Translations under genes and position numbers: made by a program
Source of the DNA: a bacterium
Lineage (GTDB): Bacteria > Actinomycetota > Thermoleophilia > Solirubrobacterales > 70-9
Assembly (NCBI GenBank): GCA_002919115.1
Contig: PKER01000241.1
Coordinates: forward strand, 1-12,687
Length of the DNA stretch: 12,687 nucleotides
Direction of reading: 5' to 3'
The notes under the pieces: model-generated
Database searches by the model: none
The model's input: the letters and a program-made list of their open reading frames with translations, nothing else
What the model was told of the DNA's origin: nothing
Part shown: positions 1 to 7,687 of the stretch, in pieces
Position numbering within the stretch: the stretch's first letter is position 1
How the letters are laid out: each line of letters opens with the position of its first letter

Positions 1-21
1 GATCTAGCGCGAACCCACCGC
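1..21. other. Leader fragment upstream of the first gene
   Basis: Only 21 bases precede the first ATG. They contain no recognisable ribosome binding site or promoter element. A TAG at 5-7 in another frame could be the end of an upstream gene, but nothing else supports this. The frame of the first gene is open through these bases. Confidence 0.3.
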
Positions 22-3000
22 ATGGCAGACCTCCGACTCATCACCGGCACCCCCCAAGCGCTCGAGCAGACCCTCAGCGAGCGCATCGCCGCGATCCAGG
101 CGGGCGACCCGCTCGCGCCCATCGGCGTCTTGCTGGGCGGGACGCTCCAGCGCCCGTACCTGCAGCGGCGGCTCGCCGAGCGCAACGGGGGCATCGCCAA
201 CGTCCGCTTCCTGATGCCCAGCGAGCTCGCGCTAGAGCTCGGCGAGCGCGCCATGCTCGCCGAGGGACGCAGGCCGCTGCCGCCCTTGGCCGACCGGGTC
301 CTGCTGCGTGAGATCGCGGTCGAGCTCGACGGCTACTTCGCGCCCGTGCGCGAGACGCCGGGCCTCGGCGACGCGCTTCACCGCCTGGTCCGCGAGCTGC
401 GCGGCGCAGGCTACGACGCGGACTCTTTCGCCGCCGCGCTCGCCGGCGCGTGCGAGGTGCCCGCGAAGGAGGAGGCGCTGCGCCAGATCTTCAGCGAGTT
501 CCTGCGCCGGCGCGCCCGCTTCTACGGCCCCGACGACTGCCTGCTCGCAGCGGACACCGCGAATCCAGCGTGGCGGGCGCTGTTCGCCTACGGGCCGTGG
601 CAGCCGCCGGCCGCGCTCACCCGGGCGCTGGTCGCGCTAAGCCGGACCATCCCGGTGTCGGTGCTCGTCGCCACCAGCGGCCGCGAGGAGCTCGACGCCG
701 CCCACGAGGACCTGCGCGCCGCGCTCATCGAGGCAGGTGCCGAGGCCGAGGAGCTTCCCGCGCCCGCCCCGCGCACCACGCTCGACCAAGCGCGCGCCCG
801 CCTCTTCACGGTCCCCGACGCGCCCGCGGAGCCCGACGGCACCGTGCGCCTGCTCTCGGGACCCGACCCCGCGCGCGAGATCCGCGAGGTCGCGCGCCAG
901 TGCCTCGCCTGGGCGCGGGAGGGAATCGCCTTCCACGAGATGGCGGTCGCCTACCGCCATCCCGACCCCTACCGCTCGCTGATCGCCTCGACCTTCAACG
1001 AGGCCCGCATCCCCGTCTACCTCCACGAGGGTTCGCCGATGTCCGAGCGCCCGCTCGGCCGCCGGGTGATCGCGCTGCTGGAACTGGTGGGCGGCGACCT
1101 CGCCCGCCGCGACGTGCTCGATTTCCTGAGCGACGGCCGCCTGCCCGAGCAGACCCGCGAGCGGTTCGGCGAGCCCAGCGTCTCGCAGTGGGACCGCTAC
1201 TCGCGCCGAGCCGGCGTGGTCCGTGGTCTCGGGGAGTGGGAGACCCGCCTCGCCCGCCAGATCGAGGCGCTCCGGGCGAGCGACCGCGAGTGGGAGCGCG
1301 AGGACGCCGAGCGGGTCGAGCAGCTCCTCGCCTTCATCCGCGAGCTCGCCCGCGACCTGGGCTCCTACCCCGAGCGCGGTGCCTGGTCGGAGCACATGGC
1401 GTATTTGCGGCGGCTGCTCACCCGCTACGTCGATGGCCCCGAACCGATTCTCGATGCCCTCGCCGGGCTGGAGCGCTTCGACGCTCTCGATGAGGAGACC
1501 ACGTTCGAGCGCTTCCGCCAGGTCGTGGTCGGCGCGATCCAGAGCCTGCGCAGCGACGAGGTCGAGGGCGGCCGCCCGGGCGCCTTCGGCCTGCGCGGCG
1601 TGAACGTGCTCGACGTGAACTCGCTGCGGCACCTGAGCTTCCGCGCGGTGGCGATCGTCGGGGTCGCCGAGCGCTCCTTCCCCTCCCCGCCGAGCCCCGA
1701 CCCGATCCTCCTCGATCACGAGCGCGAGCGCCTCAACGAGCGCGGGCCCGCGCCGGTCCCGCTGCGCGTGCGGGGCGCCGACCCCGAGCCGCTTCAGTTC
1801 CTTGTCGCAGCCCACGCCGCGCGCGAGCGCCTGCTGGTGAGCTATCCGCGCAAGGGCGGCAGCGAGGGGCGCCCCCAGCTCCCCTCCCGGTTCTTCCGTG
1901 CGGTCGCCGAAGCGGTCGTCGGCGGCCGCGTCTCGGCCGACCAGGTCGACGAGCTCCCGGCCGGGCTCTACACCCGCGCGCAGGGCAACCGCATGGGCGC
2001 GGCCGACCCCGGCCTCGCCCTCAGCCTGCACGAGTACGACCGCAGCGTGCTTGAGCGCGACCTGCCCCTCGGCCGCGCGCTGCTCGGCTCGATCGACCCG
2101 CGCTTCGACCGCGCGCTTGCCGCCCGCCGTGCCCGGGCCAGCGGGCGCCTGACCGAGTTCGACGGCGTCCTGGGCGAGCGGGCCCGCGCGCTGCTCGGCC
2201 AGATCTTCGACCCGCTCGCGAGGGGCGCCTCCCCGTCGATGCTCGAGGACTACGCCGCCTGCCCGCACCGCGTGCTGATCGGGGAGGTGTTTCGCATCCG
2301 CATCGACGAGGAGCCCGAGGAGACGGTCCGCCTCTCCGCGCTCGACCGCGGCTCGCTCATCCACCGCGTGCTCGAGCGCTTCCTCTCCGAGGAGACCTGG
2401 AACGGCGAGCCGCGCCTGACCGGCCCCAGCGAGGAGGAGCGCCTGCTTGCGATCGCCCGCGAGGAGTTCGACGCGGCCGAGGCCGAGGGCAAGACCGGCA
2501 TGCGCGCCTTCTGGGAGCAGGACCGCGACGAGCTGGTCGACGACCTGCGCACCTGGCTTGCGCGCGAGCGCGAAGACGAGCTCGCTACCGCCCTCGCCGA
2601 GGGCGCGTACGAGGTGAGCTTCGGCTACCGCGAGCGCGGCTCCGGCTCGGACGCGGGCCTCTCGAGCGCCGAGCCCGTCGAGGTCTCTGCCGGCGGGGTG
2701 CGGCTCGCGGTGGCGGGCCGCATCGACCGCGTGAACTGGGACCCCGGCCGCGGGCGCTTCCGCGTGATCGACTACAAGACCGGCAGCGACTCGCGCATGC
2801 CCGGCGACGGCTCGCTCGCCGGCGGCACCGCGCTCCAGCTGCCCCTGTATCTGCTAGCGGCGGCGAAGCTGCTCGGGATCGACCCAGCCCGCGGCTTGGC
2901 CGAGTACCACTACGCGACCAGGCGCGGCCGCTTCAGCCGCAGCCGGTTCGACGGCGCGGACCTCGCCGAGCGCAAGGCGGACCTCGAGGCGCTGCTGGGC

Positions 3001-3174
3001 CGGATGCTGGACGGGATGCGCTCCGGTTTCTTCCCGATGGCGATCGCAAACGCTCGCGATTGCACCTACTGCGCCGCGAGTGGCCTCTGCCCCACGAACC
3101 GCATGCGCCTCATCGAGCGCAAGTCCGACGACCCCGCGTTTGAGCCGATCCAGCGGATCCGGGAGGTCGAGTGA
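22..3174 (+). CDS. AddB-like PD-(D/E)XK nuclease subunit with Fe-S cluster motif
   Basis: Probable AddB-type subunit of an AddAB helicase-nuclease, which processes double-strand DNA ends in the cytoplasm. Residues about 1-700 follow the AddB plan of a non-catalytic SF1-like fold: the N-terminal beta-strand (LRLITG, residues 4-9) is followed by TPQALEQT, where a Walker A loop would lie, with no GKT, so this half is probably structural. A UvrD-C-like part covers about 280-570. The nuclease spans about 735-1030: H781 in a GSLIH motif, D902 in GRIDR, D917 and K919 in VIDYKTG, and Q939/Y943 in QLPLY are the expected catalytic and QxxxY residues. C747 before the nuclease and C1014, C1017, C1023 after it match the split four-cysteine 4Fe-4S signature of AddB and Cas4 nucleases. 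The length (1050 residues) is normal for AddB. The start is the ATG at 22, whose product begins as family members do, but no clear ribosome binding site precedes it and the frame is open to base 1. A stand-alone PD-(D/E)XK defence nuclease is the alternative. Confidence 0.85.
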   Translation: MADLRLITGTPQALEQTLSERIAAIQAGDPLAPIGVLLGGTLQRPYLQRRLAERNGGIANVRFLMPSELALELGERAMLAEGRRPLPPLADRVLLREIAVELDGYFAPVRETPGLGDALHRLVRELRGAGYDADSFAAALAGACEVPAKEEALRQIFSEFLRRRARFYGPDDCLLAADTANPAWRALFAYGPWQPPAALTRALVALSRTIPVSVLVATSGREELDAAHEDLRAALIEAGAEAEELPAPAPRTTLDQARARLFTVPDAPAEPDGTVRLLSGPDPAREIREVARQCLAWAREGIAFHEMAVAYRHPDPYRSLIASTFNEARIPVYLHEGSPMSERPLGRRVIALLELVGGDLARRDVLDFLSDGRLPEQTRERFGEPSVSQWDRYSRRAGVVRGLGEWETRLARQIEALRASDREWEREDAERVEQLLAFIRELARDLGSYPERGAWSEHMAYLRRLLTRYVDGPEPILDALAGLERFDALDEETTFERFRQVVVGAIQSLRSDEVEGGRPGAFGLRGVNVLDVNSLRHLSFRAVAIVGVAERSFPSPPSPDPILLDHERERLNERGPAPVPLRVRGADPEPLQFLVAAHAARERLLVSYPRKGGSEGRPQLPSRFFRAVAEAVVGGRVSADQVDELPAGLYTRAQGNRMGAADPGLALSLHEYDRSVLERDLPLGRALLGSIDPRFDRALAARRARASGRLTEFDGVLGERARALLGQIFDPLARGASPSMLEDYAACPHRVLIGEVFRIRIDEEPEETVRLSALDRGSLIHRVLERFLSEETWNGEPRLTGPSEEERLLAIAREEFDAAEAEGKTGMRAFWEQDRDELVDDLRTWLAREREDELATALAEGAYEVSFGYRERGSGSDAGLSSAEPVEVSAGGVRLAVAGRIDRVNWDPGRGRFRVIDYKTGSDSRMPGDGSLAGGTALQLPLYLLAAAKLLGIDPARGLAEYHYATRRGRFSRSRFDGADLAERKADLEALLGRMLDGMRSGFFPMAIANARDCTYCAASGLCPTNRMRLIERKSDDPAFEPIQRIREVE
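3161..3166 (+). promoter_or_regulatory. Ribosome binding site of the AddA-like gene
   Basis: GGGAGG lies four bases before the GTG at 3171, inside the last codons of the AddB-like gene. It supports that GTG as the start and, with the GTGA overlap, suggests translational coupling of the two subunits. Confidence 0.7.
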
Positions 3175-6100
3175 GCGCGAGCGCGACACCGGTCGATGCC
3201 GCCGCGCGCGAGCGGATCCGCACCCAGGTCGGGCAGAACATGCTGGTCGAGGCCGGCGCTGGGACGGGCAAGACCACGTCGCTGGTCGCGCGGATCGCGG
3301 AGGTGCTCGCCTCGGGCCAGGCCACCGTCGACGAGCTTGCGGTGATCACCTTCACGAACAAGGCGGCCGCCGAGCTCTCGGCCCGGGTGCGCGAGCGGCT
3401 CGAGGAGGCGCTCGGCGGGGAGACCGACCCCGGGCGCCGCGCACGCCTCGCGGCAGCGGTGCGCGGCCTCTACCGCGCGCGGATCGAGACGATCCACTCG
3501 TTCGCCACCAGCCTGCTGCGCGAGCGGCCGGTCGAGGCCGGCCTTGACCCCGAGTTCCGCGCGCTGAGCGACCTGGAGTCCGAGCTCATGTTCGAGCGCG
3601 CCTTCGGCGAGTGGCTCACAAGGACCCTCGCCGAGGACCGCCCGGAGATCGCCCGGGCGCTGCACCTCGGGATCGGCCCCGACGAGCTGCGCGCGGCAGC
3701 CCTTGAGGTTCACCGCCACCGCTACCTGCTGCCGCTCGAGCCCTTCGAGGGGGTGCCCGACGCCGAGGCGGAAGTGTTCCGCTGGCTCGACCGCAACCGC
3801 GCCGAGCTCGAGCAGCTTCGCGCGGACTGCGACCCCGAGAGCCGCGCCTACCCCTACATCGAGGCGGTGCTCGACTACGCCGACGAGCTCGAGGCGCTCG
3901 GCCGCGGCTCGGTCGAGGCAGCGCGGCGCCTGCGCGCCGGGCTTCCCAAGGTGAACCGCAACGTCGGCCGCCAGTCCGATTTCGCCTCGCCGGAGCAGTG
4001 CCAGCGCTGGAAGAAGGAGCTGGCCGCCGAGTGGCAGGAGCTCGCCGGCCGGGTGCCCGGCCAGATGGGCACGGAGGCGCTGCTCGCCGTGCTGCCGCTG
4101 GTCGAGGAGTTCGTGCGCGACTACGAGCAGGAGCGGCGCGCCGAGGGCGTCGCCGACTACGACGACCTGATCATCTGGTCGCGCGACCTCGTCCGCGACC
4201 GCCCCGAGGTCCGCGACTACTTCCGCCAGCGCTTCCGGGCGATCCTGATCGACGAGTTCCAGGACACCGACCCGATCCAGGTCGAGCTCGCGCTTTACCT
4301 GGCGAGCGACTCCGAAGACGTCGGGGAGTGGCGCAGGTTGCGCCCGGTGGACGGCAAGCTGTTCGTGGTCGGCGATCCCAAGCAGTCGATCTACCGCTTC
4401 CGCCGCGCCGACATCGCGATCTACGACGAGGTGAAGGCCGGCGCGCTCGACGGCTGCCACGAGCGGATCGAGCAGAACTTCCGCTCCGCGCCGCGCCTGA
4501 TCGAGTGGGTGAACCGCGCCTTCGAGACGCTGTTCGAGGAGCGCACCGGCCTGCAGCCCGCGAGCGCCCCGCTCGTGCCCTCCCCCTTCCCCGAGGGGAT
4601 CGAGCGCCCGCCCGTGGTGGTCGTGCGCGGCGAGTACCCCGAGGCCGACGCCGGCGCCGTCCGCGAGCGCGAGGCACAGGCGCTTGCGGCGGTCCTCCGG
4701 GAGGCGGTCACGGGCAACGAGCCCTGGATCGTGCGTGACAGCGGCACCGGCAGGCTGCGCGAGCCGACCTGGCGCGACGTCGCGATCCTGCTCCCGCAGC
4801 GCAGCGGGATCGAGGCGTTCGAGGAGGCCCTTGCTGCCGCCGGGATCCCGTACCGGCACGAGGGCGCGCGCGACTACTTCCAGCGCGACGAGGTCCGCGA
4901 GCTGATCTTCATCCTGCGCGCGATCGACGACCCGCGCGACCGCCTCAGCCTGGTCGGGGCGCTGCGCTCGGGCGCGTTCGGCTGCTCCGACGACGATCTC
5001 GTGATCCACCTCGCGACCGGGGGGACGCTCAGCATCTACTCGCGCGAGGAGAGCGAGTCCGAGCGGGTGGTGCAGGCGCTCGCGATGCTGCGCCGCTGGC
5101 ACTACGACCGCGAGCGCCTCAGCGTGCCGCTGCTCGTCCAGCGGGTGATCTCCGAGAGCCGGCTGGTCGAGGTCGCGCTCACCGGACGCGACGGCGCGCA
5201 GGCGGCAGCCAACCTGCTCGCGATCGCAGAGCAGGCGCGCGCGTTCTCGTCGGCGCGCGGCGGCGGCCTGCGGCCATTCATCCGCTGGCTAGCCGAGAAC
5301 ACCGAGCGCCGCTCCGCCGAGGTGGACGCCGGGATCGCCGAAGAGACCGACGAGGTCGCGCGGATCATGACCATCCACAGCGCGAAGGGCCTTGAGTTCC
5401 CGATCGTCGCGCTCGCGAACCTCGGCACCCAGCGCAACCCCGGCAAGGGCGCGGTGCCGCGCGAGGCCGAGTCGCGCCTGCATTTCCGGGTGAGCCGGAG
5501 CTTCGAGACGCCGGGCTACTCAGAGCGCTGGGACGAGGAGCGCGCGGCGCTGGCCTACGAGCAGATCCGCCTGCTCTACGTCGCGGCGACGCGGGCGCGC
5601 GACCACCTCGTGATCGGCGACTTCCGCGGCAAGCGTCCCGGACCACTGCTCGCCGCGCTCGACGAGGTCCTACCACAGGAGACCACCCACCGCGCCGAGG
5701 TGGACGGCGTGTGGATGCTCGAAGCGGACCGGCTCGAGCCGCCGGCGGCTGAGACTGCGCAGGAGCGCCGTCCCGGCCGCCCGGCCGTCGAGCGCGCGCG
5801 CGAGGAGCGCGACCGCTGGTCGGACGAGCGCGAGCAGCTCATCAAGACCGCGCGCAAGGGCCTCGAGCTCGAGGTTGCATCGAGCGTCAAGCGCGAGCTG
5901 CGGCCGCTCGCCGCCGAGGCGTCCAGCGCGGACGCGACGCTGCTTGTGAGCGAGGGCCCACCGCTTGCCGTGGGCGATGCGCTCCACAAGGTGATGGAGC
6001 GGATCACGCTCCCCGGCGCGGACGACCTCGAACTCTGGGCCGAGGCGGTGTGCGCGGAGTTCGGCATCCCGGGCTCAGCCGGCGACGTGATCGAGATGGC

Positions 6101-6440
6101 GCGCCGCTGCCTGGAGAGCCCGAGCGTCCGCGCTGCGATCGAGTCGGGCACCTGCCAGCGCGAGGTGCCGTTCACGCTCGCCTCCGAGCGTGGGTATACG
6201 GTCGGGAGGGTTGACCTCGTCGCCCGCAACGGCGATGGTCTAGTCGTCATCGACTACAAGACCGACGTGGTCACCGCGGAACGCGCCGCGGCCCACACCG
6301 AGGAGCATCACGGGGGGCAAGCTCAGATGTACGCCGAGGGCATCGAGACTGCGACCGGGCTCGCGGTGAGCCAGGTCGTCTTCGTGTACTGCCGGGCGGG
6401 CGCGGAGGTCGCGCTCAGGCCGGGGGAGGCGGGCTGGTGA
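3171..6440 (+). CDS. AddA-like UvrD/Rep-family helicase-nuclease
   Basis: ATP-dependent 3'-5' DNA helicase fused to a RecB-type nuclease, the likely motor partner of the upstream AddB-like protein in DNA-end resection and recombination. The SF1A motifs are complete and in order: Walker A EAGAGTGKTT (27-36), Ia VITFTNKAAAEL (58-69), TIHSF (107-111), Walker B IDEFQDTDPIQ (about 360-370), III GDPKQSIYRFR (401-411), IV EQNFRS (434-439), V TIHSAKGLEF (734-743) and VI YVAATRAR (803-810). The C-terminal nuclease shows H939 (GDALHKV), D1015 (GRVDLV), D1028 and K1030 (VIDYKTD) and Q1050/Y1054 (QAQMY), so it looks active. At 1089 residues it is slightly shorter than typical AddA (about 1200). It begins at a GTG overlapping the preceding stop by four bases (GTGA), with a strong GGGAGG site. 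A single-chain AdnA/AdnB or RecB subunit is less likely, because the partner lacks a Walker A motif and has AddB-style cysteines. Confidence 0.92.
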   Translation: MSASATPVDAAARERIRTQVGQNMLVEAGAGTGKTTSLVARIAEVLASGQATVDELAVITFTNKAAAELSARVRERLEEALGGETDPGRRARLAAAVRGLYRARIETIHSFATSLLRERPVEAGLDPEFRALSDLESELMFERAFGEWLTRTLAEDRPEIARALHLGIGPDELRAAALEVHRHRYLLPLEPFEGVPDAEAEVFRWLDRNRAELEQLRADCDPESRAYPYIEAVLDYADELEALGRGSVEAARRLRAGLPKVNRNVGRQSDFASPEQCQRWKKELAAEWQELAGRVPGQMGTEALLAVLPLVEEFVRDYEQERRAEGVADYDDLIIWSRDLVRDRPEVRDYFRQRFRAILIDEFQDTDPIQVELALYLASDSEDVGEWRRLRPVDGKLFVVGDPKQSIYRFRRADIAIYDEVKAGALDGCHERIEQNFRSAPRLIEWVNRAFETLFEERTGLQPASAPLVPSPFPEGIERPPVVVVRGEYPEADAGAVREREAQALAAVLREAVTGNEPWIVRDSGTGRLREPTWRDVAILLPQRSGIEAFEEALAAAGIPYRHEGARDYFQRDEVRELIFILRAIDDPRDRLSLVGALRSGAFGCSDDDLVIHLATGGTLSIYSREESESERVVQALAMLRRWHYDRERLSVPLLVQRVISESRLVEVALTGRDGAQAAANLLAIAEQARAFSSARGGGLRPFIRWLAENTERRSAEVDAGIAEETDEVARIMTIHSAKGLEFPIVALANLGTQRNPGKGAVPREAESRLHFRVSRSFETPGYSERWDEERAALAYEQIRLLYVAATRARDHLVIGDFRGKRPGPLLAALDEVLPQETTHRAEVDGVWMLEADRLEPPAAETAQERRPGRPAVERAREERDRWSDEREQLIKTARKGLELEVASSVKRELRPLAAEASSADATLLVSEGPPLAVGDALHKVMERITLPGADDLELWAEAVCAEFGIPGSAGDVIEMARRCLESPSVRAAIESGTCQREVPFTLASERGYTVGRVDLVARNGDGLVVIDYKTDVVTAERAAAHTEEHHGGQAQMYAEGIETATGLAVSQVVFVYCRAGAEVALRPGEAGW
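6422..6429 (+). promoter_or_regulatory. Ribosome binding site of the DUF6361 gene
   Basis: GGGGGAGG lies seven bases before the GTG at 6437, within the end of the AddA-like gene. It fixes the GTG start and argues that this gene is translated as part of the addAB-like transcript. Confidence 0.7.
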
Positions 6441-7687
6441 GCCAGCTCTCCTGGCTCGCCTACTCGGAGACCGAGCGCAAGCGCACGCTCGAGGTGATCC
6501 ACCTGCTCGGCGAGCAGGGCACGCGCGACGAGCTTGGGATCGGCCGGATCCGCGACGCGCTCGCCGAGCGCCTCTTCCCGGGGACGAGCACGATCCAGAC
6601 CCGGGCTCGCTACTTCCTGCTGATCCCGTGGATCTATCTACGTCTGGAGGCGCGCTCCCCGATCGCGAACGCGGCCGGCGAAGCGCGGTGGCACGAGCTG
6701 CGGTTGCTCGACGCGCTGCTTGAGAACGCCAAGGACGACGGCTCCCGCGCGGGAATCATCGGGCAGCGTGCCCGCCAGGGCCTCGCCACCCTGCCGAGCG
6801 CGATCTACTGGAACGGACTGCGTAGCTGGGGGATCCTGCGCTATCCGGGCGAGCGGCGGTCCTACCACCGCCTGCTGGAGACCGCCGACCTGCGCCATCC
6901 CGAGCGCGACGACGACGGCACCCTGCGCCTCGGCGCGCTCGATCGCAACTGGGACCCCGATCTGCCCGAGCCCCCGCGCGACATCTACGAGGGCGCGACG
7001 CTCGAGCTCGCTCCACACGAAACCGAGTACCTGCGCGAACGCATCCGCCACTCCCACGGGAACTCGGCGCTCGCGGAGCTGCTCGATGCGCCCCTGCCGG
7101 ACGAGCTCCCGCCCTACGTGTGGGAACTGCCTGCCGAAGCGCTGAATCTGCTCTCGGCCGAGAACCGACACGCCGTCGAGCAAGCCGAGCTCTTCTCGCT
7201 CGGGATGCACGGCGCCGCCCTCCTCTACAACCACATGCTCGCCAGCGCGCGCCAGCATCCGGAGTGGATCGAGGGCTACGAGGAGCGCTTTGCGAGCTGG
7301 TGTGCGCTCGCGCAGGTGAACCTCGAGCGGCTGCGCGCATGGCGCGAGGGGATCGAGGAGCTCTGGGCGATCGTCAACTCGGTCAACCCACGGGCGCCGA
7401 GCGAGCGAGAGCGCCGCTTCGTCGAAGCCTGGCTTGACCTGGCGCTGGCTGATCCCACCCCGTCACTGCTCGAAAGCGAGTACGCGCGAACGCTGATCGC
7501 CGACCGCGAACGCACGCTCAAGGGACGCAACGCACCGCTCGCCAACCGCAGCGCGCTGGAGGCGTGGGGCGGCAGCTCCGGCTCGGAGCGGCTCAGCTTC
7601 CGCTGGCCGACAGCTCGGAGCTACCTGCTCGACCTCCAGCTCGCTGCGCCCGAGCCCGTCCAAGGGGGACAAATTGCTGCGGCCTGA
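6437..7687 (+). CDS. DUF6361 family protein, putative defence-module accessory
   Basis: A 416-residue protein that I recognise as DUF6361 from its conserved N-terminus: WLAYSE (6-11), then TRDELGIGRIRD (29-40), FPGTSTIQTRARY (47-59) and PWIY (64-67). No biochemical role is known to me. The protein is soluble by appearance, with no signal peptide, membrane segment, nucleotide-binding loop or nuclease motif that I can see. A second conserved-looking part around residues 115-150 (IYWNGLRSWGILRY) precedes a mostly helical, acidic and arginine-rich remainder, which suggests a nucleic-acid or protein-binding adaptor; that is a guess. It starts at a GTG overlapping the previous stop by four bases and overlaps the HKD-protein gene by 14 bases, so it is firmly in the operon. 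Its position between a helicase-nuclease pair and an HKD protein plus SF2 helicase suggests a structural or specificity subunit of a DNA-targeting complex. The family call is from memory of the motif pattern, not a search. Confidence 0.8.
   Translation: MSQLSWLAYSETERKRTLEVIHLLGEQGTRDELGIGRIRDALAERLFPGTSTIQTRARYFLLIPWIYLRLEARSPIANAAGEARWHELRLLDALLENAKDDGSRAGIIGQRARQGLATLPSAIYWNGLRSWGILRYPGERRSYHRLLETADLRHPERDDDGTLRLGALDRNWDPDLPEPPRDIYEGATLELAPHETEYLRERIRHSHGNSALAELLDAPLPDELPPYVWELPAEALNLLSAENRHAVEQAELFSLGMHGAALLYNHMLASARQHPEWIEGYEERFASWCALAQVNLERLRAWREGIEELWAIVNSVNPRAPSERERRFVEAWLDLALADPTPSLLESEYARTLIADRERTLKGRNAPLANRSALEAWGGSSGSERLSFRWPTARSYLLDLQLAAPEPVQGGQIAAA
7662..7668 (+). promoter_or_regulatory. 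Ribosome binding site deciding a TTG start
   Basis: AAGGGGG lies five bases before the TTG at 7674. This spacing favours TTG over the next in-frame ATG at 7695, which would be 26 bases away from the site. Confidence 0.6.

Noticed and set aside
450..1493. A 347-residue plus-strand frame inside the AddB-like gene
   Set aside because: It is rich in Arg, Pro, Ala and Gly, has no domain, and is nested in a gene with clear catalytic residues in the other frame.
637..2364. A 575-residue open frame on the minus strand
   Set aside because: It is antisense to the AddB-like gene, with biased composition and no recognisable domain; its length is explained by the scarcity of stop codons at very high GC.
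3066..5102. A 678-residue open frame on the minus strand
   Set aside because: It lies opposite the AddA-like gene, which has all its helicase motifs. Its translation is low-complexity and rich in Ala, Arg, Leu and Gly with no motif, as expected from the antisense of a GC-rich gene.
22..6440. Assignment of the first pair to AdnAB or RecBCD
   Set aside because: AdnA and AdnB each carry a UvrD motor, and RecBCD needs RecD and RecC. Here only the second protein has a Walker A motif and the first has AddB-style Fe-S cysteines.
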